The translations under genes and the position numbers were made by a program. The notes under the pieces were generated by a model that ran no database searches, was not told the origin of the DNA, and saw only the letters and a program-made list of their open reading frames with translations. Shown here piece after piece: positions 38,187 through 45,994 of a DNA stretch of 63,147 bases. The stretch covers positions 1-63,147 of the forward strand of contig JBBTVY010000003.1 of the NCBI GenBank assembly GCA_038063055.1, in the 5' to 3' direction. Every line of letters begins with the position of its first letter. The first letter of the stretch is position 1. The stretch comes from JACQKT01 sp038063055. GTDB lineage: Bacteria > Patescibacteriota > Minisyncoccia > UBA6257 > 2-01-FULL-56-20.

Positions 38187-40553
38187 ATGGCCTTATATAT
38201 TTTCGTTGCTTTTCTTGTTCTCTTGGCTCTGGGAACCGGAACTTATTTCATATTCCGTTTATTGGCAAAGCAGAGGCTACGCGATTCGCTCCGGATGGTT
38301 CTTTTGTCGGTAAAAGTTCACAGGGAAACAGCCGAAGGTTCTCCGGCGAAAGATTTCAAGCAGGAAATAAATCTCACTGAACAGCTTTTGAACGGTCTGG
38401 CCTCGCTGAAAAAACCTTTCGTGCTTGAACTCGCGGTTCCTCACGTCGGCGAAGAAATCCGCTTTTATCTTTCCGTGCCGCGCGCCGTAAAAGAAGTGGC
38501 CATGAAGCAGATTCAGGGGCTTTGGACGAGCGCTTCCGTTGAGGACGCCGACGACGATTACAATATTTTCAATCCGCATGGAGCGTTTACCGGGGCCTAT
38601 CTCAAGCAGGGCGAAAATTACGCGTTGCCGATAAGGACCTACCAGGAACTCGGCGCTGATTCTTTCTCGACAATTGTCGGCAGTTTTTCGAAAATGAACG
38701 AAATAGGCGAAGGCGCCGCTTTGCAGATAATCGCAAGGCCCGCGCCGAAGGAAAGCAAAAAAAGAGTTGAAAGCCATATACAAAGCCTGAAAAAGGGCGA
38801 GCCGCTCAAAAGGGTTTTCGGCCATGAGTTTCCGTTCAAGGCGGCAGAGATAAAAGAAGCCTTCAATCCGAAAGGCGAAGAGATGAAAAAAGATGACAAG
38901 ATTATCGACGACGAAGCGGTAAAAGCCCTAACCGCCAAAATTTCAAAGCCGCTTTTCGAAACAAACGTGCGCCTTATCGCATCGGCCCCCAGCCAATTTC
39001 AGGCGAACGACATTCTCGACGGCCTGGCGGCCGGTTTCAATCAATTCGGCAGTCCGATGAAAAACGATTTTAAAGTGGTAAAGCCCAGAAATTCTTCTTC
39101 GCTGATTTATGAATTCAGCTTCCGCATGTTTAACGGAAAGCAGACGATGATTTTAAACAGCGAGGAGATAGCCAGTTTTTACCACTTTCCGATTTCTTCG
39201 ACCGAAACTCCGCGCGTCAAATGGGTGAAGTCCAGAGAGGCGCCTCCGCCGTCCAATTTGCCGGATAGGGGAGTTCTCGTCGGCAGAAGCGTTTTCCGCG
39301 GCCAGTCCAAGGAAATTTATATCACCGACGAGGACCGCCGCAGGCATATTTACATAATCGGACAGACCGGCACCGGAAAATCGAATTTGCTCGGCAGCAT
39401 GATAGTTGACGACATTAAAAAAGGAAAAGGAGTCGCCATCATAGACCCGCACGGCGACCTTGCGGAAAAAGTTTTGAGTTACATTCCACCCCAAAGATTC
39501 GATGACATTATTTATTTCGACCCCGGAGATCTTTCGCGGCCCCTTGGGCTAAACATGCTCGAATACAATTTCAACAGACCCGAAGAAAAAACATTCATCG
39601 TGAACGAGATGCAGGGGATTTTCAACAAGCTTTTTCCGCCGGAAACTATGGGCCCGATGTTCGAACAATATATGAGAAACGCCCTTCTTCTTTTAATGGA
39701 AGACATGCCGAACGAACCGGCGACTCTCATCGAAGTGCCAAGAGTTTTTACCGACCCGGAATACCGCCGCCGCAAACTCCAGCGCATTCATAATCCTGTT
39801 GTCGTGGATTTCTGGGAGAAAGAAGCCGCCAAAGCGGGCGGCGAGGCGTCGCTTGCCAATATGACGCCGTACATCACTTCCAAGTTCAATAATTTCATAT
39901 CGAACGACTATATGCGCCCGATAATCGGCCAGCCGAAATCTGCGTTCAATTTCAGACAGGTGATGGACGAAGGCAAAATACTTCTTGTGAACCTTTCCAA
40001 AGGCAGGATAGGCGACATTAACGCCGGCCTGCTCGGGATGATATTCAGCGGCAAGCTTCTGATGGCCGCGCTGTCACGCGTGGATATTCCGGAAGCCGAC
40101 AGACGCCGCGACTTCAATCTTTACATAGACGAATTCCAGAATTTCACGACCGATTCTATTTCGACGATACTTTCCGAGGCGCGGAAATACAGGCTCAATC
40201 TGACGATGGCGCACCAGTTTATCGCCCAGCTCACCGAAAAAATACGCGACTCGGTTTTCGGCAACGTCGGTTCGCAGATAATTTTCCGTGTCGGAGTTCA
40301 GGACGCAGAATTTCTGGAAAAGCAATTCGAGCCGGTTTTCGACAAAGGCGACCTTATCAACATAGATAATTTCAACGCCTACGTTAAAATTCTTGTCAAC
40401 GGGGAAACCACCAAGCCGTTCAACGTCCAGACGTTGCCGATGGAACGCGGAAACCGTGACCTTATAGACCAATTAAGAGGACGTTCGCGCGAAAAATATG
40501 GCGTCGACAGGCAGGGAACGGAAGAAGCGATTTATAAGAGATTGAGAGAATAA
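38187..40553 (+). CDS. TraG/VirD4- or HerA-like conjugation-type ATPase
   Basis: 788 residues. An N-terminal span (about 2-24) is followed by a domain of about 350 residues similar in layout to those before DUF87/TraM_recognition ATPases. Walker A IGQTGTGKSN is near 390-400, then AIIDPHGDLAEKVL, Walker B LYIDEFQNF near 645, and ARKYRLNLTMAHQFIAQL. Relatives pump DNA at membranes in conjugation or archaeal-type translocation. There is no relaxase, pilin or VirB4 nearby, so it may serve chromosome or DNA-uptake functions; this is open. It directly follows paralogue 5. Confidence 0.85.
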   Translation: MALYIFVAFLVLLALGTGTYFIFRLLAKQRLRDSLRMVLLSVKVHRETAEGSPAKDFKQEINLTEQLLNGLASLKKPFVLELAVPHVGEEIRFYLSVPRAVKEVAMKQIQGLWTSASVEDADDDYNIFNPHGAFTGAYLKQGENYALPIRTYQELGADSFSTIVGSFSKMNEIGEGAALQIIARPAPKESKKRVESHIQSLKKGEPLKRVFGHEFPFKAAEIKEAFNPKGEEMKKDDKIIDDEAVKALTAKISKPLFETNVRLIASAPSQFQANDILDGLAAGFNQFGSPMKNDFKVVKPRNSSSLIYEFSFRMFNGKQTMILNSEEIASFYHFPISSTETPRVKWVKSREAPPPSNLPDRGVLVGRSVFRGQSKEIYITDEDRRRHIYIIGQTGTGKSNLLGSMIVDDIKKGKGVAIIDPHGDLAEKVLSYIPPQRFDDIIYFDPGDLSRPLGLNMLEYNFNRPEEKTFIVNEMQGIFNKLFPPETMGPMFEQYMRNALLLLMEDMPNEPATLIEVPRVFTDPEYRRRKLQRIHNPVVVDFWEKEAAKAGGEASLANMTPYITSKFNNFISNDYMRPIIGQPKSAFNFRQVMDEGKILLVNLSKGRIGDINAGLLGMIFSGKLLMAALSRVDIPEADRRRDFNLYIDEFQNFTTDSISTILSEARKYRLNLTMAHQFIAQLTEKIRDSVFGNVGSQIIFRVGVQDAEFLEKQFEPVFDKGDLINIDNFNAYVKILVNGETTKPFNVQTLPMERGNRDLIDQLRGRSREKYGVDRQGTEEAIYKRLRE

Positions 40554-40592
40554 TTTAATATAACCGGACAAATCAAGAAAAACCCTTTCCAC

Positions 40593-42305
40593 ATGACTTT
40601 AAAGACAATAATTACAGACGGCCTTAAAAGAATAATAAAAGGCAAAGTTTCCACCGATGCCGCTTTGCTCGCGGAATACAGCAACGATTATTCAATTTTT
40701 CGCATAAAGCCGAGCGAAGTCGTTTTTCCTAAAGACGCGGAAGACGTTAAAAATCTGGTAAAGTTCGTAAATAAAAGGAAAAAAGATGGTTCGAAACGCT
40801 CACCACAAGAAGACAAAAATCTTTCCATAACCGCGCGCTCGGCCGGCACCGATATGTCAGGGGGGCCCCTGAACGACGGCATTATCGTATCTTTCGCTCT
40901 ATCGCGTTCTTATTCAGAAAACGGAACGGGTCAGGATGAGTATTTGAACAAAATAAGGAAGATAGGAAAAGATTATGCCGTTGTCGAGCCGGGCGTTTAT
41001 TTCCGCGACTTGGAAAAAGAACTGGACAAACGCGGCCTTTTGTTTCCACCGTATCCGGCATCGAAAGACCTTTGCGCAATCGGAGGAATGATTTCGAACA
41101 ACGCCGGCGGCGAGAAATCTCTTGTTTACGGCAAAGTCGATAAGTATGTGGAATCCCTTAAAGTCGTTTTAAGCGACGGGGAACTTTATGAAATAAAGCC
41201 GCTTTCTGCGGCGGAACTCAAAAAGAAAATCAAAGGAAAAGATTTCGAAAGCGGCATTTACCGTAAAGTTTACAATCTTATAGAAAAAAATTACGACCAG
41301 ATAAAAAAAGCCAAACCGGACGTTTCAAAAAATTCAGCCGGCTACGCGCTTTGGGATGTCTGGGACAGAAAAACTTTCGATTTGACCAAACTTTTTACCG
41401 GCTCGCAAGGAACACTTGGTCTGATTACGGAGGCGAGACTCCGCGTGGTCAAAAAGAAAAGATTCTCACAGCTGGTGGTTGTTTTCGCAAAAACATTGGA
41501 GCCGGTACCAGAGCTCGTAGAAGCGATTCTTCCGCTGAAGCCGGAAAGCATAGAATCATACGACGACAAAACTTTAAACATTGCAATGGAATCTTTGCCG
41601 TCAATAATCAGGATAATGAAAGGGAATCCTTTTAAAATCTTCTGGAGTTTCATGCCGGAATTTTTAATAGCTCTTAAAGGCGGATTACCCAAAATGATTA
41701 TCCTGATAGAACTGAGTTCGGACGACGAGTCCGAACTTGTCCAGAAAACCAGCATGGTTCGGAAAGCGGTGTCCAAATTTCCGGTTCAGTACAGGGTAGT
41801 TAAAAACAAAACCGAAGAAGAAAAATATTGGACCATAAGGCGTAAAAGTTTCGCCCTTCTTCATAACTATAAAAAGGGGTTTAAGGCGCAGCCGTTCATT
41901 GACGATATCGTCGTCAAGCCGGAGTATATGCCCGAGGTTTTGCCGAAAGTAAACGAGATTTTGGAAAAATATAAAGACAAAGTCATTTATACTATCGCCG
42001 GACATCCGGGCGACGGCAATTTCCACATCATCCCGCTGATAAATCTTGAAGACCCGGCAATTCCCGGAATAATCGTCGATTTAATGGATAAAATATATAA
42101 ACTCGTTTTGGAATACGGCGGGTCGATAACCGCCGAGCATAACGACGGGCTTATCAGGGGGCCGTATCTCAAAATGATGTACGGGGAAAAAATCTACAAA
42201 CTCTTCGAAGAAGTCAAAAATATATTCGACCCTCTCGATATTTTCAACCCGCGCAAAAAAATGGGCGTGAGCAGAGAATACTCTTTTTCTTTGATAAAAA
42301 AATGA
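40593..42305 (+). CDS. FAD-linked oxidase (GlcD/D-lactate dehydrogenase type)
   Basis: 570 residues. The FAD-binding PCMH domain spans about 30-240 with TARSAGTDMSGGPLNDGIIV and GGMISNNAGGEKSLVYGKVDKY near 163. The C-terminal domain carries AGHPGDGNFHIIPLINL and AEHNDGLIRGPYL, the HxGDGNxH substrate/metal site. It oxidises a 2-hydroxy acid in known relatives. There is no fused Fe-S domain. Residues KKDGSKRSPQED near 65-77 derive from the dispersed repeat at 40788. Overlaps pgk by 4 bases. Confidence 0.88.
   Translation: MTLKTIITDGLKRIIKGKVSTDAALLAEYSNDYSIFRIKPSEVVFPKDAEDVKNLVKFVNKRKKDGSKRSPQEDKNLSITARSAGTDMSGGPLNDGIIVSFALSRSYSENGTGQDEYLNKIRKIGKDYAVVEPGVYFRDLEKELDKRGLLFPPYPASKDLCAIGGMISNNAGGEKSLVYGKVDKYVESLKVVLSDGELYEIKPLSAAELKKKIKGKDFESGIYRKVYNLIEKNYDQIKKAKPDVSKNSAGYALWDVWDRKTFDLTKLFTGSQGTLGLITEARLRVVKKKRFSQLVVVFAKTLEPVPELVEAILPLKPESIESYDDKTLNIAMESLPSIIRIMKGNPFKIFWSFMPEFLIALKGGLPKMIILIELSSDDESELVQKTSMVRKAVSKFPVQYRVVKNKTEEEKYWTIRRKSFALLHNYKKGFKAQPFIDDIVVKPEYMPEVLPKVNEILEKYKDKVIYTIAGHPGDGNFHIIPLINLEDPAIPGIIVDLMDKIYKLVLEYGGSITAEHNDGLIRGPYLKMMYGEKIYKLFEEVKNIFDPLDIFNPRKKMGVSREYSFSLIKK
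40788..40809 (+). repeat. Dispersed GGTTCGA/CTCACCACAAG repeat, in frame in the FAD oxidase
   Basis: GGTTCGAAACGCTCACCACA plus AG. The same GGTTCGA and CTCACCACAAG ends occur in aspS at 50919-50964. Confidence 0.6.
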
Positions 42306-43501
42306 TACGTTACCTTGGCAAAACGGCGGCAAAAAATTTACGGGGTACGGCTCTTCTTCGTCTTGATTTCAACACGGAAGACGAATGGAGAATGGAAGCC
42401 GCGTTGCCGACAGTACGTTTTTTGCTTAAGCGCTCGTCAAAATTGGTGATATTCAGCCACCGCGGCAGGCCCTCCTTCATTAAAATTTCGAAGGGCAAGC
42501 CCAAAGGTTTCGACAAAAAACTGAGCCTTAGAAAAGACGCGGTTAATCTGCAGAAAATGTTGGGCAGGAAAGTAATTTTTCTGCCTGACTTTAATTTCCC
42601 TAAAATTAAAAGAATTATCAATGATTCTGAAAAAGGATCCATTTTTGTTCTGGAGAACCTTAGATTTTTAAGGGGCGAGGAAGAAAATAGTACAAAACTA
42701 GCGAAACAACTTGCCTCATTGGCTGGAGATTTTCACCCCCACACCAAACGAGAAGCAGTGCTACACGCCAAAAACAAAAAAACTTCTCGTTATGGTGTGG
42801 GGGTTTACGTGAATGACGCCTTCGCGGTTTCACACAGGAAAAACGCTTCGGTTTCCGCGATAACAAAATTTTTGCCAAGCTTCGCCGGCTTGGAGTTGGA
42901 AAGAGAAATAAAATTACTGTCGCGCGTGACAGCAAAACCAAAAAAGCCGTTGGTAATAGTTTTGGGCGGAGCCAAAGCCCATGACAAACTCGGAGTATTG
43001 AAGCATTTCAGGAAAAAGGCGGACTGGTTTCTTTTGGGAGGAGCCGCGGCGAACACATTGCTTTCGCTGAAAGGCATCGATGTCAAAGATTCGCTTGTCG
43101 ACAAAGAAAAAAGTAACCTTAAAAATCTCCGGCGCGTTATTGGCTACCGCAACGTTCTTTTGCCTGTTGACGTAAAATTCGGCAACGAAAAGATTTTAGA
43201 CATAGGCGAAATGACGTCGTCCATCTTTTCGGGAAAATTGAGGAAAGCCGGGACCGTGATATGGAGCGGCCCGATGGGGGTTTTCGAAAAAAAGGAATTT
43301 TCTTCGGGGACTCTGGCGGTTGCAAGAGCGATAGCCGGGAACAAAAAAGTTTTTTCGGTGGCAGGAGGCGGAGAAACCGTAATGTTTTTGAAAAAATACA
43401 AACTCGACAAAAAATTCAGCTTCATCTCGACTGGCGGAGGAGCCATGCTTGATTTTCTGGCGGACGAAAAACTTCCCGGCATTGAGGCTCTCAAAAAATA
43501 A
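42302..43501 (+). CDS. pgk: Phosphoglycerate kinase with a hairpin-encoded insertion
   Basis: 399 residues. Substrate-side LLRLDFNTED (family RxDFNVP), SHRGRP and LENLRF; nucleotide side VLGGAKAHDKLGV, WSGPMGVFE and STGGGAMLDFL. It makes ATP from 1,3-bisphosphoglycerate. Where other Pgk proteins read S-L-A-D-I-Y-V-N-D-A-F, this one has SLAGDF, about 26 extra residues (HPHTKREAVLH...TSRYGVG) and VYVNDAFAVSHR. The extra residues are encoded by a long inverted repeat (42735-42804) read in frame. Whether the enzyme tolerates it is untested. Coupled to the FAD oxidase by ATGA overlap. Confidence 0.93.
   Translation: MIRYLGKTAAKNLRGTALLRLDFNTEDEWRMEAALPTVRFLLKRSSKLVIFSHRGRPSFIKISKGKPKGFDKKLSLRKDAVNLQKMLGRKVIFLPDFNFPKIKRIINDSEKGSIFVLENLRFLRGEEENSTKLAKQLASLAGDFHPHTKREAVLHAKNKKTSRYGVGVYVNDAFAVSHRKNASVSAITKFLPSFAGLELEREIKLLSRVTAKPKKPLVIVLGGAKAHDKLGVLKHFRKKADWFLLGGAAANTLLSLKGIDVKDSLVDKEKSNLKNLRRVIGYRNVLLPVDVKFGNEKILDIGEMTSSIFSGKLRKAGTVIWSGPMGVFEKKEFSSGTLAVARAIAGNKKVFSVAGGGETVMFLKKYKLDKKFSFISTGGGAMLDFLADEKLPGIEALKK
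42735..42804. repeat. Inverted-repeat element inserted in frame in pgk
   Basis: Arms ACCCCCACACCAAACGAGAAG at 42735-42755 and its complement at 42783-42804, perfect except for one bulged T. The loop is 27 bases. No stop in the pgk frame. Confidence 0.85.
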
Positions 43502-43512
43502 TTCGTCGCTAT

Positions 43513-43550
43513 ACTACCTTCTCTAATTCGCTCGAATTAGAGAAGGTAGT
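43513..43550. promoter_or_regulatory. Operator-like palindrome upstream of arsR
   Basis: CTACCTTCTCTAATTCG, CT, then the exact complement (36-38 bp, perfect). It lies 30 bases before the ArsR start and just upstream of a TATGAT -10 box at 43562-43567. Confidence 0.75.
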
Positions 43551-43580
43551 GAGATATATGTTATGATGTAATAAATAATC

Positions 43581-43847
43581 ATGAATGAGCGTGAGTTGGA
43601 AAAACAATTGAAAGCCCTTGCCAATCGGCGCCGACTCGCGATTTTGAAGTATCTTAAAATACATCGCGAGGCTGCCGTTTCCGAAATCGCCGACGCCATC
43701 CATATTTCGCTTAAGGCGACCTCGAAACACTTAGGAATGCTGACGGCACTGGATATTGTGGAAAGGGAACAGAGAAGTTTACAAATGTTTTATCACCTAG
43801 CCATAATTAAATCCTCTGCGATTAAACATATTCTTTCTCTTCTCTAA
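43581..43847 (+). CDS. ArsR-type winged-helix repressor
   Basis: 88 residues, a bare winged helix: LKALANRRRLAILKYLKIHREAAVSEIADAIHISLKATSKHLGMLTALDIVEREQRSLQMFYHL. The recognition helix is SLKATSKHLGML. There are no cysteines, so the usual metal-sensing CxC in helix 3 is missing; sensing may use another ligand or none. The gene is bracketed by two copies of one inverted repeat, the second over its own stop codon, and the cysteine-rich paralogue 6 follows in the same direction. This suggests autoregulation and control of paralogue 6 (inference). Confidence 0.88.
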   Translation: MNERELEKQLKALANRRRLAILKYLKIHREAAVSEIADAIHISLKATSKHLGMLTALDIVEREQRSLQMFYHLAIIKSSAIKHILSLL

Positions 43848-43865
43848 TTCGCGCGAATGAGGGAT
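43839..43865. promoter_or_regulatory. Second operator-like copy over the arsR stop
   Basis: CTTCTCTAATTCG, CG, CGAATGAGGGAT. The left half matches the upstream operator at 13 of 13 bases and the right half is degenerate. It precedes paralogue 6 by about 90 bases. Confidence 0.65.
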
Positions 43866-43875
43866 ATAAGAAAAA

Positions 43876-43938
43876 ATGATGCAAAATTCTGAAACAAAAA
43901 ACCGCCAGAACTGTCTCGCTTTGCGAGATCCCGCGTAG
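43876..43938 (+). pseudogene. Broken duplicate start of paralogue 6 (mini-ORF)
   Basis: MMQNSETKNRQNCLALRDPA then stop; NSETKNRQNC repeats the family N-terminus. It runs into the double hairpin and stops 14 bases before the ATG at 43953. Confidence 0.6.
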
Positions 43939-43966
43939 CGGGATAAAAACCAATGAACGCTGAAAC
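43912..43966 (+). repeat. Double-hairpin cassette, copy B (55 bases)
   Basis: Identical over 55 bases to 34547-34601, including the first codons of the gene. Hairpins lie at 43915-43927 and 43928-43944. Confidence 0.9.
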
Positions 43967-45767
43967 AAAAGTTTGTAAAAATTGCAAACAGAATTTCACG
44001 ATAGAGCCGGAGGATTTTGATTTCTACAAGAAAATAGACGTTCCGCCGCCGACTTGGTGCCCGGAGTGCCGGGATATGCGCCGCGGGGCGTGGCGCGAGG
44101 GGCATACGCTTCACCGCAATACCTGCAAATTATGCGGCAAGTCGGTTATCAGCATTCATCCTGCCGAAGACTCGTTTATTGTTTATTGCCGCGATTGCTG
44201 GTATTCGGATAAGTGGGACCCCATGGATTACGCCAGGGATTATGATTTCAATAAGCCATTTTTTAAACAATATAGAGAACTTATGGAAGCCGTTCCTCGT
44301 CCGGCGCTTACCGGTACAAATATCGTAAACAGCGACTTTTCGCACGCCTGCTTAAGCTGCAAGAATTGCTATTTCACTTTTTGGAGTTATTTTTCCGAAA
44401 ATTCGCAGAATTCTTTTCTTCTCCTTCTTTCGCGGAATGTTTACGACTCTTATGTTACAGACAATTCCGACCACGCTTATGAAACCCTGCACTGCAATCG
44501 TTTATACAAAGTACGCTTTGGATATTTCGCTGATGAGTGTTTGGATTCTTCTTTTTTATTCGATTGCGTCGGTTGTTCCGATTGTTTCGGTTGCGTAAAT
44601 ATCCGTAAACAGAAGTATTGTCTTTTTAACAAGAAACTCTCGAAAGAAGAATACTTGCAGCAAATAAAATACTGGGATTTGGGGAGCTACAAACGCCTTG
44701 AAGAAGCGAAAGAAAAATTTCGCACGCTTTATCTTTCCGTTCCGCACCGCTACGCGCACGTGATTAACAGCTATGACGTGACCGGGGATATAATCAGAGA
44801 CAGCAAAAACTGTAAAACGTGTTTTTCTGCGCTCGATGGCGTGCAAAACTGCAAATATGTCTATTTCGGCGGGCTTAACCTTAAAGACAGTTATGACGTA
44901 AGCGCCGGAGGGGATACCTCGGAACTACTTTACGAAATTTTGGGAGTCACTCGATCGCAAAATGTTTCTTTTTCAGTGGGTGGGGGCAATTTGGAAAACA
45001 TTGCATATTGCGATTGGGCGCAGAATTCACGTAAACTTTTCGGCTGTATGTCGCTTAGGAATAAAAAATATTGCGTTTTGAACAAGCAATATTCAAAAGA
45101 AGAATATGAAGAGATTATTCCAAAGATAAAAAAACATATGGACGAAATGCCGTATATGGACAAAAAGGGCAGAGTTTATAAATACGGCGAATTTTTCCCG
45201 ACGGAACTTTCGGCGTATCCATATAATCAGTCATTTGCGTTTACGTGGAACCCTAAGACCAAAGATGAAGTACTCAGTGAAGGATGGAAATGGCGAGACC
45301 CGCATTGGCGCTCTTATAAAATTTCTTTGGAATCCGATAATCTGCCGGACCATATTAACGACACCCCCGACACGATTCTCAACGAAGTAATCGGCTGCGC
45401 CCACAAGAGTGAATGCAACGAGGAATGCACAACCGCTTTTCGTATAACCGCAGAAGAACTGGCTTTTTGCCGCAAAATGAATATTGCCATACCGCGTCTG
45501 TGTCCGAATTGCAGATACACACAGCGCCTAAAATGGCGCAATGGCCATCATTTGTACAAACGGAAGTGTATGTGTGCAGGGAAAATAGCTAAAGGTCCCG
45601 CTTCGCGGGATCTCGCGGAGCGAGACAAATCGCAAATTGTTTATACAAATGCAACAAGCCACTTTCACGGAGAAAATTTCTGCCCGAACGAATTCGAAAC
45701 GACTTTTCCTCCGGAGAAGCCGGAAATAATTTACTGCAAGGACTGCTATAATGGTGAATTTTTATAA
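43953..45767 (+). CDS. Cysteine-rich zinc-ribbon repeat protein, paralogue 6
   Basis: 604 residues. N-terminal ribbon CKNCKQNF..CPEC, intact second ribbon CKLCGKSVISIHPAEDSFIVYCRDC, core with CVGCSDCFGCVNIRKQKYC and FGCMSLRNKKYCVLNKQYSKEEY. C-terminal ribbons: CAHKSECNEECTTAFRI, RLCPNCRYTQRL, CMCAGK, CPNEFETTFPPEKPEIIYC. Near residue 550 the peptide KGPASRDLAERDKSQ is encoded by an inverted form of the double hairpin (45594-45626). It is alone in its group and directly downstream of arsR. Confidence 0.85.
   Translation: MNAETKVCKNCKQNFTIEPEDFDFYKKIDVPPPTWCPECRDMRRGAWREGHTLHRNTCKLCGKSVISIHPAEDSFIVYCRDCWYSDKWDPMDYARDYDFNKPFFKQYRELMEAVPRPALTGTNIVNSDFSHACLSCKNCYFTFWSYFSENSQNSFLLLLSRNVYDSYVTDNSDHAYETLHCNRLYKVRFGYFADECLDSSFLFDCVGCSDCFGCVNIRKQKYCLFNKKLSKEEYLQQIKYWDLGSYKRLEEAKEKFRTLYLSVPHRYAHVINSYDVTGDIIRDSKNCKTCFSALDGVQNCKYVYFGGLNLKDSYDVSAGGDTSELLYEILGVTRSQNVSFSVGGGNLENIAYCDWAQNSRKLFGCMSLRNKKYCVLNKQYSKEEYEEIIPKIKKHMDEMPYMDKKGRVYKYGEFFPTELSAYPYNQSFAFTWNPKTKDEVLSEGWKWRDPHWRSYKISLESDNLPDHINDTPDTILNEVIGCAHKSECNEECTTAFRITAEELAFCRKMNIAIPRLCPNCRYTQRLKWRNGHHLYKRKCMCAGKIAKGPASRDLAERDKSQIVYTNATSHFHGENFCPNEFETTFPPEKPEIIYCKDCYNGEFL
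45594..45626. repeat. Double hairpin, inverted copy in frame in paralogue 6
   Basis: TCCCGC-TTC-GCGGGA at 45596-45610, then TCTCGC-GGA-GCGAGA at 45611-45625; the same two hairpins as the upstream cassette in reverse order. Confidence 0.8.
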
Positions 45768-45814
45768 TATAAAAAAGCCCGCAGTCCCGCCGAAGCCGAA
45801 GGCGAAGGAGGACG

Positions 45815-45919
45815 ATGAGCGCTATAAAGAAGAGTTCCTATGACAAACTTTTTATGGCGCCTAAAAAGGTACAATCTTTTATTCCGGACGTTGATGCAGT
45901 CCGTGATTTTCAGATTTAA
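45815..45919 (+). CDS. Candidate 34-residue small protein with strong ribosome site
   Basis: ATG at 45815 preceded by GAAGGAGGAC, one of the best Shine-Dalgarno matches in the window. It reads MSAIKKSSYDKLFMAPKKVQ... and ends VDAVRDFQI. I recognise no family. It could be a small protein or the remnant of a longer gene. Nothing else is evident in 45768-45994. Confidence 0.35.
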   Translation: MSAIKKSSYDKLFMAPKKVQSFIPDVDAVRDFQI

Positions 45920-45954
45920 AGTACTCATTCATAAAATAAGAAAAGGAAGATGAT

Positions 45955-45983
45955 TTGCCGGCTTTCGAAAAAACGAGTATTAT
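45955..45983 (+). promoter_or_regulatory. Promoter of the DEDDh exonuclease gene
   Basis: TTGCCG at 45955-45960, a 17-base spacer, TATTAT at 45978-45983, then 11 bases to the ATG at 45995. The predicted leader is about 5 bases. Confidence 0.5.
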
Positions 45984-45994
45984 AGCCGTTAATC

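Noticed and set aside
38187..40553. Conjugative element or type IV secretion locus
   Set aside because: Only one TraG/HerA-like ATPase is present; no relaxase, VirB4, pilin, integrase or transposase was seen in the window.
34517..45626. Repeated hairpins near the cysteine-rich genes as a CRISPR array
   Set aside because: Copies are few, are kilobases apart, have no regular spacers and no cas genes; some are inside coding sequence.
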